Shown piece after piece: positions 40,910-50,972 of a stretch of DNA of 64,000 bases. Source of the stretch: Agromyces bracchium (lineage in GTDB: Bacteria > Actinomycetota > Actinomycetes > Actinomycetales > Microbacteriaceae); the NCBI RefSeq assembly GCF_009709675.1, contig NZ_WMLB01000025.1, positions 248,001-312,000 of the forward strand, written 5' to 3'. A program made the translations under genes and the position numbers. Within the stretch, counting starts at the first letter, position 1. Each line of letters opens with the position of its first letter. Under the pieces are notes generated by a model. It was not told where the DNA came from. It made no database searches and saw nothing but the letters and a program-made list of their open reading frames with translations.

Positions 40910-43381
40910 CTACTCGCCGGGCGGCACGGGTCGGCCGAGCGCGACGCGCGCCGACGGCCGGAGCGATGCGGGCAGGAGCACCGCGGCGGCGCGACGGGCG
41001 CCGGGCGCGTCGACGCGGAGCGCGTCGCAGACCGACGCGAGGTCGGCCGCCAGCGCGGCCCGGCGCGCATGCTCGCGCTCGTCGTGCTCGCCGGAGCCGC
41101 CCGCCGGCGCGGGCGGCGTTGCGCCGCCGGCGGCCGTGGCGCCTGCGCCCGGGCCGCCGGCCGCAGCGACGCCGGCTGCGGCGCCTCGGGTCCCGCGCAC
41201 GCGCCCGTACCGCTCGCGTTCGACCGCGTCGCGGACGCGCTCGAGTGCGGCGCGCGGCCCGACGCGCTCGCCGGGCGGCGACTCCGCATCGGACCGGAAC
41301 GCTGGACGCTCGGCGAGCTCGGCGGCGACCCCCCGCACCGTGCGTCTCGGATCGACCGGCAGCCCGAGGTCCACGGCGGTCGCGAGGAGCTCGCGCCACG
41401 CGGCATCCGCCGGTCGCTCACCGGAGCGGATCCGCCGACGGCGTGCCGCGCGGATCCCGACGCGGATCATCGCCGGGATCAGCAGGACGAACGCCACGGC
41501 GAGGCCGATCATCGCGAGCTGCGCGGTCTGGGCGCCGACCGACTGCGCGCCGCCGGGGCCGCCGAGCGCGCGGTCGGGGTCGCCCTCCGGCCGACCCGTC
41601 GCTCCGGGCGTCGCGGCCGGGCCGGTCGGGACGACCCCCGGGGTGTCCTGTCCGGCGTTCGGCCGCGAGTAGTCGGGCACGTTGCCCCGACCCGGCGTGG
41701 GCTCGAAGGGCACCCACCCGACGCCCTCGAAGTAGAGCTCGGGCCACGCGTGCAGGTCGTGCGAGTCGACCTCGATCACGACCTCGCCGTCCACGCGCTC
41801 GTCACCGGGCGTCCCTGCCGTGTACCCGATCGAGATGCGCGACGGGATGCCGACCTCGCGCGCGAGCACGGCCATCGTCGAGGCGAAGTGCACGCAGTAG
41901 CCCGCGCGCTGATCGAGGAACGCGGCGATCGCCTCGAACCCGGCGCCGTCGTAGCCGTCCGCCACCGGCGCGCTCTCCGAGTACTCGAAGTCCGAGCCGC
42001 GCAGGAACGCCTGGATCGCGACCGCGGCGTCGTAGCGCGTCGCGGCCGACGCGGTGACCGACGCGGCGGTCTCCGCGATGATCGGCGGCAGGTCGGCGGG
42101 CAGGCGCCGCGTCATCTCGGCGACCGCGTCGGATGGCGCGGCCGGCGCGGAACGCAGCTGCGCGACGTCGGGTTGCACGTCGAGGTGCGTCAGCCGGTAC
42201 TGCTGTCCCAGCGTGGTGGTGTCGACGCTGCGGACGTTCAGCGTGCCCTGGTCCCAGAACCACGACCCGCTGACGCCGCTGACCTCGGTCGTCGGATACG
42301 GCACCGGCAGCCAGGCGGTGCGGACCTGGTCGACCTGCACGGCGATCGGCCGCGGTTCGACCAGCACGTCGTCGTCGAGCCCGTCGGGGCCGGGGAGCGT
42401 CCCGAGGGTGTTCTCGCCGTCGACCGCGCGGTCGGTCGCCGACCAGATCTGCCCTTCGAGCCGCTCCACCGTGAGCAGCGTGAAGTACGGCCGCTCGCCC
42501 TCCGGTGAGACGTACGAGAACGCGGGGACCGGCTCCGGCCTGCGGAGGTCGCGACCGAGGTCGACGTACGGGCTCACTCCGCGCGCGAAGAGCGTGGCCG
42601 GGCCGCCGGTGCCGACCAGGAAGCTGGTGCTGACGCTCGGCGTCGCGGCGGCGATGACGGATGCCGCGACGAGGCCGATCGCGGCGAGCCCGAGCGAGGC
42701 GCCCATGGTCGAGACGATGGGCGCGCGCTTCGGCGCGCTGACCACGGGCGCGTCGTCGCGATCGTCCTCCTGGACGAGTTCGGCGGCGCGTCGCACCCGC
42801 ACGTCGACGCGGAGGAGCAGCAGGTAGGTCGCCGCGGTGAGCACCAGCGCGGGGACCTCGGCGCCCTCCGCGACGAACAGGCCCGGCACGAGCACGGGCA
42901 CGAGCATCGGGATGGCGGCGAGGGCCGGAACCCGCACGGTCTGCACGAGCAGGTCGAGGAACACGGCGATGAGACCGACGCCGACCGCGATCGCGAAGAC
43001 CAGCGCGGGCACGGGGATCGCCGGCACCGACTGCTGCTCGATCGTGCGACGCGCACCCTCGGCGAGCTCGCCGAAGACCGCGAACGTGTCGGGCGTGGGG
43101 ATCACCAGTGCGAGGCTCGTCGCACCGCCGAAGAGCAGGGTGAGCGCGAGCAGCATGACGACGAGCTCGAGCGGCGGGACCAGCGAGGGCGGGGTGCGGA
43201 GGGCGCGGAGCCCCGCTCCGCCGCCGATCACCGCGACCGCGACGACGGCGCCGGCCCACCACCATCCGCTGCCCGCGATCAACGGCCCGAGCGCGGTGGT
43301 CGCCACGAGCAGCAGCAGCAGGCTCGCCCCCGACAGCGCGATCGACTGCGCGCGCGTCAACGGATAGCGGTCAGGACCCAT
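40910..43381 (-). CDS. TgpA-type transmembrane transglutaminase (DUF3488), catalytic Cys and His present
   Basis: An 823-residue membrane protein. About seven N-terminal hydrophobic segments (for example LVMLLALTLLF and GLAAIGLVAASVIAA), then an extracytoplasmic transglutaminase-like domain with Cys496 in RAGYCVHFASTMAVLARE and His544 in SHDLHAWPELYF. The third position is Glu560 in FEPTP where TgpA has Asp. A further membrane segment (IGLAVAFVLLIPAMI) and a DUF4129-like cytoplasmic end follow. It overlaps the DUF58 gene by 11 bases, completing a MoxR-DUF58-TgpA module. Substrate unknown, probably an envelope protein. Confidence 0.88.
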   Translation of the reverse strand: MGPDRYPLTRAQSIALSGASLLLLLVATTALGPLIAGSGWWWAGAVVAVAVIGGGAGLRALRTPPSLVPPLELVVMLLALTLLFGGATSLALVIPTPDTFAVFGELAEGARRTIEQQSVPAIPVPALVFAIAVGVGLIAVFLDLLVQTVRVPALAAIPMLVPVLVPGLFVAEGAEVPALVLTAATYLLLLRVDVRVRRAAELVQEDDRDDAPVVSAPKRAPIVSTMGASLGLAAIGLVAASVIAAATPSVSTSFLVGTGGPATLFARGVSPYVDLGRDLRRPEPVPAFSYVSPEGERPYFTLLTVERLEGQIWSATDRAVDGENTLGTLPGPDGLDDDVLVEPRPIAVQVDQVRTAWLPVPYPTTEVSGVSGSWFWDQGTLNVRSVDTTTLGQQYRLTHLDVQPDVAQLRSAPAAPSDAVAEMTRRLPADLPPIIAETAASVTASAATRYDAAVAIQAFLRGSDFEYSESAPVADGYDGAGFEAIAAFLDQRAGYCVHFASTMAVLAREVGIPSRISIGYTAGTPGDERVDGEVVIEVDSHDLHAWPELYFEGVGWVPFEPTPGRGNVPDYSRPNAGQDTPGVVPTGPAATPGATGRPEGDPDRALGGPGGAQSVGAQTAQLAMIGLAVAFVLLIPAMIRVGIRAARRRRIRSGERPADAAWRELLATAVDLGLPVDPRRTVRGVAAELAERPAFRSDAESPPGERVGPRAALERVRDAVERERYGRVRGTRGAAAGVAAAGGPGAGATAAGGATPPAPAGGSGEHDEREHARRAALAADLASVCDALRVDAPGARRAAAVLLPASLRPSARVALGRPVPPGE

Positions 43382-44738
43382 TGCGGCCTCCCGATCGCAC
43401 GGCCTCGCGAGCGGACCGCCAGGCCTCCTGCCACGCCGCCGGCAGGTCGGCCGCGCGACGGACCCGGATGACCCGCCAGTCCGCCTCCTCGAGCCGGTCG
43501 ACGATCCGCGCGGAGACGCTGTCGGCGGCGAACGCGATCGCGGGCTCGACGGACGGACGCAGCGCGACGAGCGTCTCGGCGGCATCGCCGGACGGGTCGA
43601 CCAGCACCGCGATCGCCGGCATCCGCATGTCGCGGCGCACCGGGGCCACGGGCGCGGTCGGATGCCGCTTGGTCTCGCGCGGCTCGCCGCGGGGCGTCTC
43701 CCGTCGCGGCGGCTCCAGCCGGGCGAGGTCCTCGAGCAGTGCGACATCGCCGCCCGGTGATCGGTAGCCGCCCGCCTCCGGCGCGATCGGCTCGAGGTGG
43801 GCCGCGGGATCATCGACCGGGTCGAGCCGCACCCGGAACCCTCGGCCGAGCAGGTGCACGCCGAGCGATGCGGCGATCTCGACGCCGAGCTCGAACGCGG
43901 GATCGAGGGCGCCTGCGGCGTCGCGCGCACCCGACGCCGGATGCGACACGCGGCCGCCGAGCGCCGTGTCGAGGAGGATGCGGAGCTCCGGGTCGCCGCG
44001 CTGCTCCTCGTCGCGCACCATGAGCTCGCCGCGACGTGCCGTGGCGGCCCAGTGCACGCGTCGGAGCGGATCGCCGTACCGGTACTCGCGCGCGATGAGC
44101 TCGTCGCTGTTCGGGCGCGTGCGGCGCTGGAGCGCGTGCACCGTGCCGTCGACGCTCGCGAGCAGTCCGACCGCCGGCTCCAGGGGCGTGACCCTCGGGG
44201 TCACCACCAGGTCCCTCGCGCCGCCGGCGACGCGATCGATGCGGGCGAGGCCGAAGGGGTCGGTCACGCTCACCCGCAGCGGCCCCACGTCGAACACGCC
44301 GCGCCGCGGCGTCCGCATCCGATACTCCAATCCGACCGTGTCGTCGCCCGAGGGCAGCACGCCCTCCGTGCGCCCGAGCGCGGGGAGGATCGCCTCGGGC
44401 GGCGGCCGGAGCGCCGGTGAGGCGAGGTCGCGCCAGTGCGCGCCGTCGAACGCGCGGCGGCTGCGGTTGTGCACGCGCAACCGGACCGTCGTCGAATGCC
44501 CCGCCGCGACGATCGGCGGCTCGAAGGTGCGGTGGACCGCGAGTCGCGGCGGCCGCACGGCGAGGAAGCCGAGCGCCGCGAGCGGCATCGCGATGCCGAC
44601 CGAGGCGAGGAGGAGGATGTCGCGGAGGTCGAACCAGAGCGCCAAACCGAAGAGGATGCCGCCGACGACCATGAGCGCGATCCCGCGCGGGGTCAGGCGA
44701 GGACGCGCCTGGTGCCGTGTCCGGCCGACCCGCGACAT
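43371..44738 (-). CDS. DUF58 domain protein (module 1)
   Basis: A 455-residue protein with two N-terminal membrane segments (IALMVVGGILFGLALWF, ASVGIAMPLAALGFLAV), a beta-sandwich domain, and the DUF58 core: IAREYRYGDPLRRVHWAATARRGELMVRDEE. A VWA-like fold follows, with a degenerate metal-site region (LRILLDTALGG). DUF58 proteins work with MoxR ATPases and TgpA-like proteins in cell-envelope functions. ATG at 44738 follows GGAGGGAG. It ends with a 130-residue Arg/Pro-rich variable region. Confidence 0.88.
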   Translation of the reverse strand: MSRVGRTRHQARPRLTPRGIALMVVGGILFGLALWFDLRDILLLASVGIAMPLAALGFLAVRPPRLAVHRTFEPPIVAAGHSTTVRLRVHNRSRRAFDGAHWRDLASPALRPPPEAILPALGRTEGVLPSGDDTVGLEYRMRTPRRGVFDVGPLRVSVTDPFGLARIDRVAGGARDLVVTPRVTPLEPAVGLLASVDGTVHALQRRTRPNSDELIAREYRYGDPLRRVHWAATARRGELMVRDEEQRGDPELRILLDTALGGRVSHPASGARDAAGALDPAFELGVEIAASLGVHLLGRGFRVRLDPVDDPAAHLEPIAPEAGGYRSPGGDVALLEDLARLEPPRRETPRGEPRETKRHPTAPVAPVRRDMRMPAIAVLVDPSGDAAETLVALRPSVEPAIAFAADSVSARIVDRLEEADWRVIRVRRAADLPAAWQEAWRSAREAVRSGGRNGS

Positions 44739-44743
44739 CCCGA

Positions 44744-45757
44744 TCACTCCCTCCGCGCGCTGCCGACCGGAACCGGCGTCTCGGCGACGATGCGTCGCAC
44801 GATCTGGTCGATGAGGGGACCGCCGTCGTGGTCGTGCCCGCCGACCGCACGGCTCGTCGGCACGAGGCGGTGCGCGAACACGGGCACGGCGAGGGCGTCG
44901 ACGTCGTCGGGCAGCACGAAGTCGCGGCCGTGCATGGCGGCGTGCGCCTTGGCGGCGCGGATCAGCTGGAGCGTGGCGCGCGGGCTCGCCCCGAGCCGCA
45001 GCTGGCGGTCCTCGCGCGTGGCCCGGGCGAGCTCGACCGCGTACTGCTTGACCGGCTCGGACGTGAAGACGCGCTGCACGGTCTCGATCATCGCCCGGAG
45101 CTCGGCGAGCGAGACGACGGGCTCGAGGGTGTCGAGGGGGCTCGCGGTCTCGCGTTGGGCGAGCATCGCGAGCTCGTCGGAGGTCGCCGGGTAGCCCATC
45201 GAGATGCGCGCCATGAACCGGTCGCGCTGCGCTTCGGGCAGCGGGTACGTGCCCTCCATCTCGACGGGGTTCTGCGTGGCGACGACCGTGAACGGCTGCT
45301 CGAGGCGGTAGGTCGTGCCGTCGGCGGTGACCTGGCGCTCCTCCATGCACTCGAGGAGGGCCGACTGCGTCTTCGGGCTGGCCCGGTTGATCTCGTCGCC
45401 GATCACGATGTTCGCGAACACCGGGCCGGGCTTGAACTCGAACCGGCGCGACACCTGGTCGAAGACGGAGACGCCCGTGACGTCGCTCGGGAGGAGGTCG
45501 GGCGTGAACTGGATGCGGCTGACGGTGCAGTCGACCGAGCGGGCGAGCGCCTTGGCGAGCATCGTCTTGCCGACACCGGGCACGTCCTCGATGAGCAGGT
45601 GCCCCTCGGCGAGGAGGACCGTGAGGGCCGCCGTGACGGCCTCGCGCTTGCCGCTGATGACGGTCTCGACGTTGCGGACGATCGCGGCGGCGCGTTCGCC
45701 GACCTCGTCGATGCCCATCGTCGGCGCGACGCCGACGGCGCCCTCGGTGTCGGTCAC
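44744..45757 (-). CDS. MoxR-family AAA+ ATPase (module 1)
   Basis: A 337-residue AAA+ chaperone-like ATPase. Walker [21 protein letters not shown], Walker [22 protein letters not shown], sensor 1 [24 protein letters not shown]. It probably remodels or activates the DUF58/TgpA partners. The GTG at 45757 overlaps the coaD stop as GTGA, so the module's first gene is coupled to a housekeeping gene. Confidence 0.94.
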   Translation of the reverse strand: MTDTEGAVGVAPTMGIDEVGERAAAIVRNVETVISGKREAVTAALTVLLAEGHLLIEDVPGVGKTMLAKALARSVDCTVSRIQFTPDLLPSDVTGVSVFDQVSRRFEFKPGPVFANIVIGDEINRASPKTQSALLECMEERQVTADGTTYRLEQPFTVVATQNPVEMEGTYPLPEAQRDRFMARISMGYPATSDELAMLAQRETASPLDTLEPVVSLAELRAMIETVQRVFTSEPVKQYAVELARATREDRQLRLGASPRATLQLIRAAKAHAAMHGRDFVLPDDVDALAVPVFAHRLVPTSRAVGGHDHDGGPLIDQIVRRIVAETPVPVGSARRE

Positions 45758-46245
45758 GGTCGCATCGCCCCCTGCAGGTACTCGGCGACGGACCGCGGGA
45801 CGTACGGCGCGACATCGCCGCCGAGCGCGGAGACCTGCCGCACGAGCGAGCTCGACACGTGCGCGTTCGCCGGGTCTGGCAGGAGGAAGACGGTCTCGAC
45901 GCCGGCGAGGTGCCGGTTCACGATCGCCATGGGCGTCTCGTAGCCGACGTCGACCTGCGAGCGGATGCCCTTCACGAGCACCGACGCGCCGACGTCGGTG
46001 CAGTAGTCGACGAGGAGGCCCATGCTCCACGAGGCGACGACGATGTCGCCGGGGATGCGGGCGTCGGCGATCGACTGCTCGATGAGCGCCACGCGCTGCG
46101 CGATCGGGAGCAGCGCCGACTTGTCGGGGTTGTGCACGACGACGACGTGCAGCTGGTCGTACAGGCCGGCGGCCCGTTCGATGACGTCGAGGTGCCCGCG
46201 CGTGACTGGGTCGAATGATCCGGGGACGACGGCGATCCGCTGCAT
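45754..46245 (-). CDS. coaD: Phosphopantetheine adenylyltransferase
   Basis: Transfers AMP from ATP to 4'-phosphopantetheine in CoA synthesis. The 163 residues show the nucleotidyltransferase motif [20 protein letters not shown] (the HxGH site is RGHLD), [19 protein letters not shown] and [20 protein letters not shown]. The length is standard. Its stop overlaps the start of moxR. Confidence 0.97.
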   Translation of the reverse strand: MQRIAVVPGSFDPVTRGHLDVIERAAGLYDQLHVVVVHNPDKSALLPIAQRVALIEQSIADARIPGDIVVASWSMGLLVDYCTDVGASVLVKGIRSQVDVGYETPMAIVNRHLAGVETVFLLPDPANAHVSSSLVRQVSALGGDVAPYVPRSVAEYLQGAMRP

Positions 46246-46296
46246 ACGTGCCAGCGTAGTGCGCGTTCGACGCCGCGGGAGGGGTCGCGGAGAGTC

Positions 46297-48486
46297 TCAG
46301 CCCCTGCTCAGGTACTCGCTCGCCTCGTCGTCGAGGCGGCGACGGACGGCGGCCGCGAGGGCCGGGTGGCCGGCGAGCCTCGGGTCCTCCGCGAGCAGGT
46401 CTGCGGCGGCCTCGCGGGCGTCGGCGATGAGGTCGCCGTCGCGCGCGACGCGGAGCAGCTTGAGCGAGGATCGCCCGCCCGACTGCACGGCGCCGAGCAC
46501 GTCGCCCTCCTGCCGGAGCTCGAGGTCGACGCGCGCGAGCTCGAAGCCGTCGACCGTGGCGGCGACGGCCTCGAGGCGCTCGCGCGCGACGCTCCCGGCC
46601 TCGGCGTGCGAGACGAGCAGGCACAGCCCGGGCACGCTCCCCCGGCCCACCCGGCCGCGCAGCTGGTGCAGCTGCGAGACCCCGAAGCGGTCGGCGTCGA
46701 CGACGACCATGGTGCTCGCGTTCGGCACGTCGACCCCCACCTCGATCACGGTCGTCGCGACGAGCACGTCGAGCTCCTTCGCGGCGAACGCGCGCATTGT
46801 GTCGTCCTTCTCCTCGGCCGACATCCGCCCGTGCAGGGGCGCGATGCGCGCGCCCGCGAGCGCGGGCAGCGCCCGCAGTTCGGCGAGCACCGAGGCGACG
46901 GATGCCGCGGGGCCGGCGCCCGGGGCGGGCTCGCCCTCTACGGGCTCGCCGTCGTCCTCCGCCACCTTGGGCTCGATCGCCGGGCAGACGACGAACCCCT
47001 GCCGGCCCTGCGCGAGCTCCTCGGCGAGGCGTTCCCACACGCGGGCGCGCCAGGCAGGACGTTCCGCGAGCGGCACCAGGTGCGTCTCGATGCCGGCCCG
47101 GCCCGCGGGCAGCTGCCGGATGGTGCTCACGTCGAGGTCGCCGAACACCGTCATCGCGACCGTGCGCGGGATCGGCGTCGCGGTGAGCACGAGCACGTGC
47201 GGGTGACGCCCCTTCAGGCGCAGCGCCTCGCGCTGCTCGACGCCGAAGCGGTGCTGCTCGTCCACGACGACGAGCCCGAGGTCGGCGAACGTGGTCGTGT
47301 CGCCGAGGAGCGCGTGCGTGCCCACGACGATGCGCGACTGGCCCGCCGCGACGCGCAGTGCGGCCTTCCGGCGCTCCGCGGCGGGCAGCTGGCCCGTGAC
47401 GAGGGTGGGCATGAGCTCGGCGGAGAGCTCGGGCCCGAGCATCTTCGCGATCGAGCGGAGGTGCTGCGCGGCAAGGACCTCGGTCGGGGCGAGGAGCGCC
47501 GACTGCCCGCCGGACTCGGCGACCGCGAGCATGGCGCGCAGCGCCACGACGGTCTTGCCCGAGCCGACCTCGCCCTGCACGAGCCGGTTCATGGGCACGG
47601 GCGCGGCGAGGTCGGCGAGGATCTCGCCGCCGACCTCGTGCTGGTCGTCGGTGAGCGTGAACGGCAGCGACGCCTCGAAGCGTTCGAGCAGCCCGCCGGG
47701 GCGCGGCTCGCGTCGCACCGCCTCGTGGGCGCGGGCGGCCGCGCGGCGCTCGAGCAGCGCGGTCTGCAGCACGAACGCCTCGGTGAAGCGCAGCGTGCGG
47801 CGCGCGGCCTTCCAGTCCTCGTCGCGCTCGGGTCGGTGCACGCCCTCGAGGGCGTCGCGGTGCGAGCGGATGCCGCGTGCGCGACGCACCGCGTCGGGGA
47901 TCGGGTCGTCGACCGCGCCGAGCCCGTCGAGCAGCACGCCGACCGCGGTCTGCAGCTGCCAGCTGGAGAGGGTGCCGGTGGCCGGGTAGATCGGGATCGG
48001 CGCCGTCGCCCAGCGCACGGCCGCGGCATCCGCCCCACTCGTCGGCACCGCGTCGTCGAACAGCTGGTAGTCGGGATGCGCGAGCTGGCGGGCGCCCCGG
48101 TAGTCGGAGACCTTGCCGGCGAACATGCCGCGCACGCCGGGCTTCAGCTCGTTCGCGCGCCACTTCTGGTTGAAGAACGTCAGGGTGAGGATGCCGGTGC
48201 CGTCGGAGATCTTCGCCTCGAGGATCGAGCCGCGGCGCGACCGCATCGTGCGCTCGCGTACCTCGAGCACCTCGGCGACGATCGTGACGTTCTCGTCGAG
48301 CGGGAGCTCGGCGAGCGCCGTGAGCTCGCCGCGTGCGGCGTAGCGGCGCGGGTAGTGCGCCAGCAGGTCGCCGACGCTGGAGTAGCCGAACGCCCGCTGC
48401 AGCGCCTGCGCGGTGCGACCGCCGAGCGCGCCCGTGAGGCGGCTGTCGAGGGTCAGCGCCCCTTCCGCCACGCGATCGGCCGTCAT
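46297..48486 (-). CDS. recG: ATP-dependent DNA helicase RecG
   Basis: Branch-migration helicase acting on Holliday junctions and stalled forks. 729 residues: wedge/OB domain first (EVLEVRERTMRSRRGSILEAKISDGTG), then motif I LVQGEVGSGKTVVALRAM, Ia APTEVLAAQHL, motif II VVVDEQHRFGVEQRE, motif III VLTATPIPRTVAMTVFGDLD, and the C-terminal LHGRMSAEEKDDTM, VATTVIEVGVDVPNAS, and QLHQLRGRVGRGSVPGLC. Its ATG overlaps the stop of the TPR gene. Confidence 0.96.
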   Translation of the reverse strand: MTADRVAEGALTLDSRLTGALGGRTAQALQRAFGYSSVGDLLAHYPRRYAARGELTALAELPLDENVTIVAEVLEVRERTMRSRRGSILEAKISDGTGILTLTFFNQKWRANELKPGVRGMFAGKVSDYRGARQLAHPDYQLFDDAVPTSGADAAAVRWATAPIPIYPATGTLSSWQLQTAVGVLLDGLGAVDDPIPDAVRRARGIRSHRDALEGVHRPERDEDWKAARRTLRFTEAFVLQTALLERRAAARAHEAVRREPRPGGLLERFEASLPFTLTDDQHEVGGEILADLAAPVPMNRLVQGEVGSGKTVVALRAMLAVAESGGQSALLAPTEVLAAQHLRSIAKMLGPELSAELMPTLVTGQLPAAERRKAALRVAAGQSRIVVGTHALLGDTTTFADLGLVVVDEQHRFGVEQREALRLKGRHPHVLVLTATPIPRTVAMTVFGDLDVSTIRQLPAGRAGIETHLVPLAERPAWRARVWERLAEELAQGRQGFVVCPAIEPKVAEDDGEPVEGEPAPGAGPAASVASVLAELRALPALAGARIAPLHGRMSAEEKDDTMRAFAAKELDVLVATTVIEVGVDVPNASTMVVVDADRFGVSQLHQLRGRVGRGSVPGLCLLVSHAEAGSVARERLEAVAATVDGFELARVDLELRQEGDVLGAVQSGGRSSLKLLRVARDGDLIADAREAAADLLAEDPRLAGHPALAAAVRRRLDDEASEYLSRG

Positions 48487-49298
48487 GGCTCGATCGTAGG
48501 CTCCGCCTCCGTCGGCGCGGGCGCGAGGGCCTCGATCTCGGCGCGCACGTAGGGGTCGTCGGGGCGCGCGAGCGCGAGCTCGCGCTGGATCTCGAGCGCC
48601 TCGTCGGTGCGGCCGAGCGTGCGGAGCGCGCGCCCGACGGACCAGCGCGCGACGTGCTGCTGCCCCGCGGTGCCGTACCGGTCGGCCGCGTCGACGGCCT
48701 TCTGGAAGTGGTACATCGCGGCCTGCGCGTCGCCGCCGTCGTGCTTGGTCCAGCCGAGGTTGTTGTGGAGTGCCACGCCCCAGCGCTTGAGGCGCGGGTC
48801 GCGGACGCCCTCGAGGATGTCGAAGCCCTCGGCGGCCCACTCCTCCTCGTGGCCGGTGTCGTTCAGCGCGAGCATGTGCAGCGCGTCGAGCACCAGGAAC
48901 GTCGAGCCGCCGAGCGCGGCCTCGCGCACGGCCCGGGTGAACTCGGGAACGGCCTCGTCGAGGCGCTCTCCAGCGGCGGCCATGCGACCGCGCTCGAGGA
49001 AGATGCGGGCGCGGAGCTCGGCGGCCTCCTCGTCGGACTCGCCCGGATCGGCCTCCTCGAGCTCGGCGAGCACGGCGAGCGCCTCGTCGTCGCGATGCTG
49101 GAGGCCCATCGCGCGCGCGAGCTGCGTGGCCATCACGGCGCGGCCGTGCACGCTCAGCGTCTCGTCGGCCGCGGCCGCGCGGAAGCGCTCCTCGCTCGCG
49201 GCGGGGTCGGCGAAGTCCCACATCCGGTCGATGGCCTGCTGCTCGTGCCCCCGGTGATGGGACGGATCGGCGTGCAGGGCGTCGGTCGAGTCATCCAC
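48483..49298 (-). CDS. Tetratricopeptide repeat protein
   Basis: A 271-residue soluble protein, mostly helical, with TPR-like helix pairs: ATQLARAMGLQHRDDEALAVLAELEEADP, VALHNNLGWTKHDGGDAQAAMYHFQKA and VGRALRTLGRTDEALEIQRELALARPDD. TPRs mediate protein contacts; the partner is unknown. A widespread actinobacterial protein next to recG, as far as I recall. GTG start at 49298; a start at the Met near residue 26 (MWDFADPAASEE) is possible. Confidence 0.82.
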   Translation of the reverse strand: MDDSTDALHADPSHHRGHEQQAIDRMWDFADPAASEERFRAAAADETLSVHGRAVMATQLARAMGLQHRDDEALAVLAELEEADPGESDEEAAELRARIFLERGRMAAAGERLDEAVPEFTRAVREAALGGSTFLVLDALHMLALNDTGHEEEWAAEGFDILEGVRDPRLKRWGVALHNNLGWTKHDGGDAQAAMYHFQKAVDAADRYGTAGQQHVARWSVGRALRTLGRTDEALEIQRELALARPDDPYVRAEIEALAPAPTEAEPTIEP

Positions 49299-49332
49299 CT
49301 CACCATCATGGCAGCGCCGGAGGAGGGGCCGT

Positions 49333-49338
49333 TATGCT
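49333..49338 (+). promoter_or_regulatory. Candidate -10 element for rsmD
   Basis: TATGCT fits TANNNT and lies 8 bases before the rsmD ATG at 49347. A start about 7 bases downstream would give a leader of one or two bases or none. The GGAGGAGGGG upstream (49319-49328) lies before the -10 and would not be in such a transcript. Confidence 0.3.
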
Positions 49339-49346
49339 CCCGAGAC

Positions 49347-49979
49347 ATGACGCGCATCATCGCCGGCTTCGCCGGCTCGCTCACCCTCGCCGTGCCCCGC
49401 TCGGGCACGCGACCGACGAGCGACCGGGTGCGCGAGGCGATCTTCTCCGCGCTCGAGGCGCGCGATGCCGTGGCGGATGCCTCGGTGCTCGACCTGTACG
49501 CGGGCTCGGGGGCGCTCGGGCTCGAGGCCGCGAGCCGCGGTGCCGCGGAGGTCGTGCTCGTCGAGAAGGCCCGGCCCGCGGCCGAGGTCTGCCGGCGCAA
49601 CGCCGCGGCGCTCGCGAAGGCGGCCCGCGGCGGGCCGGCGCCGCGGGTGCGCGTCGAGGCGCGCAGCGTCGCGTCCTACCTCGAGTCGGCGCCGGGCGGC
49701 GTCGACCTCGTCTTCATCGACCCGCCGTACGACCTCGGCGAGACCGAGCTCGCGCGCGACCTGGAGCTGCTCGCCCCGCTCCTCGCCGACACGGCGACGG
49801 TCGTCGTCGAGCGCAGCAGTCGTTCCCCCGAACCGGCCTGGCCGGGCGGCATCGAGCCCGAGCGGCGGCGCGACTACGGCGAGACGACGCTGTGGTGGGC
49901 GTCGGCGACCGACGCGTCGGCGACCTTCGCGCCGGCGACCGACGCGGGTCAGCCCGCCGCGCCGTCCCAGCCCGAGTAG
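49347..49979 (+). CDS. rsmD: 16S rRNA (guanine(966)-N(2))-methyltransferase
   Basis: SAM-dependent methyltransferase for G966 of 16S rRNA. TRIIAGFAGSLTLAVP at the start, RPTSDRVREAIFSALE, the SAM loop VLDLYAGSGALGLEAASRGA and the catalytic DLVFIDPPYDLG (DPPY) are characteristic. At 210 residues it is a little long because of a Ser/Ala/Thr-rich tail after LWWASATDAS. The last 31 bases overlap thiL on the opposite strand. Confidence 0.95.
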   Translation: MTRIIAGFAGSLTLAVPRSGTRPTSDRVREAIFSALEARDAVADASVLDLYAGSGALGLEAASRGAAEVVLVEKARPAAEVCRRNAAALAKAARGGPAPRVRVEARSVASYLESAPGGVDLVFIDPPYDLGETELARDLELLAPLLADTATVVVERSSRSPEPAWPGGIEPERRRDYGETTLWWASATDASATFAPATDAGQPAAPSQPE

Positions 49980-50947
49980 GGATCCCATCCGCTCGTGTCG
50001 ACGGGCGCCCCGTCGAGCGTGAGTCGCCCCGCGTCGCCGTTCGCGACGCCGATCACCTCGAACGGCGCAGGGGGCACGGTCCCGGGCGGGAACGCGGCGA
50101 GCAGGCCGTGGTCCTCCGCGCCGGCGAGTGCCGTCAGCGGGTCCGAGCCGAGCGCAGCGGCGCGGAAGTCGAGCCCGACCCCGCTGGCCTCGGCGAGGCG
50201 CCGCGCGTCGCGCGCGAGCCCGTCGCTCACGTCGAGCATCGCGGTCGCGCCGGCCTCGGCGGCGACCACCCCGGCCGACACCGGCGGCGAGGGCGCGAGC
50301 TGTGCGCCGACGAGGTGCGGATGCCGCGCCCGGGCCAGGTCGGCGAGGCCCGCGTCGGGTTCGCCGTCGGCGTCGCGCGCCTCGGCGAAGAGGAGCTTGA
50401 GCCCGCGTGCCGCGTCGCCGCGAGCCCCGGCGTGGGCGAGGAGGTCGCCCGGTCGCGCCCCCGAACGCAGGACCGGCGCCCGCCCGTCGAGGTCGCCGAA
50501 CGCGGTCACCGCGATCGTGAGCACCGATGACGCCGACAGGTCGCCGCCCACCACCCCGGCGCCCGGGGCGAGTGCGGCGAGACCATCGCGCAACCCGTCG
50601 GCGATGCCCTCGAGCAGGGCGACGCCCGTGGTCGGCGGCGCGGCGATCGAGACGACGAGCGCCGTCGGCCGCGCGCCCATCGCCGCGACGTCCGTGAGGT
50701 TGGTGGCGGCCGCCTTCCAGCCGAGATCGTGCGGGCGCGACCACGCGAGCCGGAAGTCGGGGCCGTGGACCATGAGGTCGGTCGTGACCACGAACCGGCC
50801 GTCGGGGGCCGCCACGACGGCCGCGTCGTCGCCCGCGCCGAGGAGCGCCGCGTCGCCCGGCTCGAGACGCGGCAGGATGCGGCGCAGCACCGCGCTCTCG
50901 CCGAGCTCCCCGATCGTGGGCGACGGCTCGCGTGCAGGCTGCTCCAT
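49949..50947 (-). CDS. thiL: Thiamine-monophosphate kinase
   Basis: Phosphorylates thiamine monophosphate to thiamine diphosphate. 332 residues: GAGDDAAVVAAPDGRFVVTTDLMVHGPDF, WKAAATNLTDVAAMGARP, GVVGGDLSASSVLTIAVTAFG, and MLDVSDGLARDARRLAEAS are the PurM-like family motifs with Mg-ATP Asp residues. ATG at 50947 follows a short leader shared with the divergent lipoprotein gene. Converges on rsmD with a 31-base overlap. Confidence 0.95.
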   Translation of the reverse strand: MEQPAREPSPTIGELGESAVLRRILPRLEPGDAALLGAGDDAAVVAAPDGRFVVTTDLMVHGPDFRLAWSRPHDLGWKAAATNLTDVAAMGARPTALVVSIAAPPTTGVALLEGIADGLRDGLAALAPGAGVVGGDLSASSVLTIAVTAFGDLDGRAPVLRSGARPGDLLAHAGARGDAARGLKLLFAEARDADGEPDAGLADLARARHPHLVGAQLAPSPPVSAGVVAAEAGATAMLDVSDGLARDARRLAEASGVGLDFRAAALGSDPLTALAGAEDHGLLAAFPPGTVPPAPFEVIGVANGDAGRLTLDGAPVDTSGWDPYSGWDGAAG

Positions 50948-50972
50948 GGCTCCCACGGTAGCCTGATCGACG

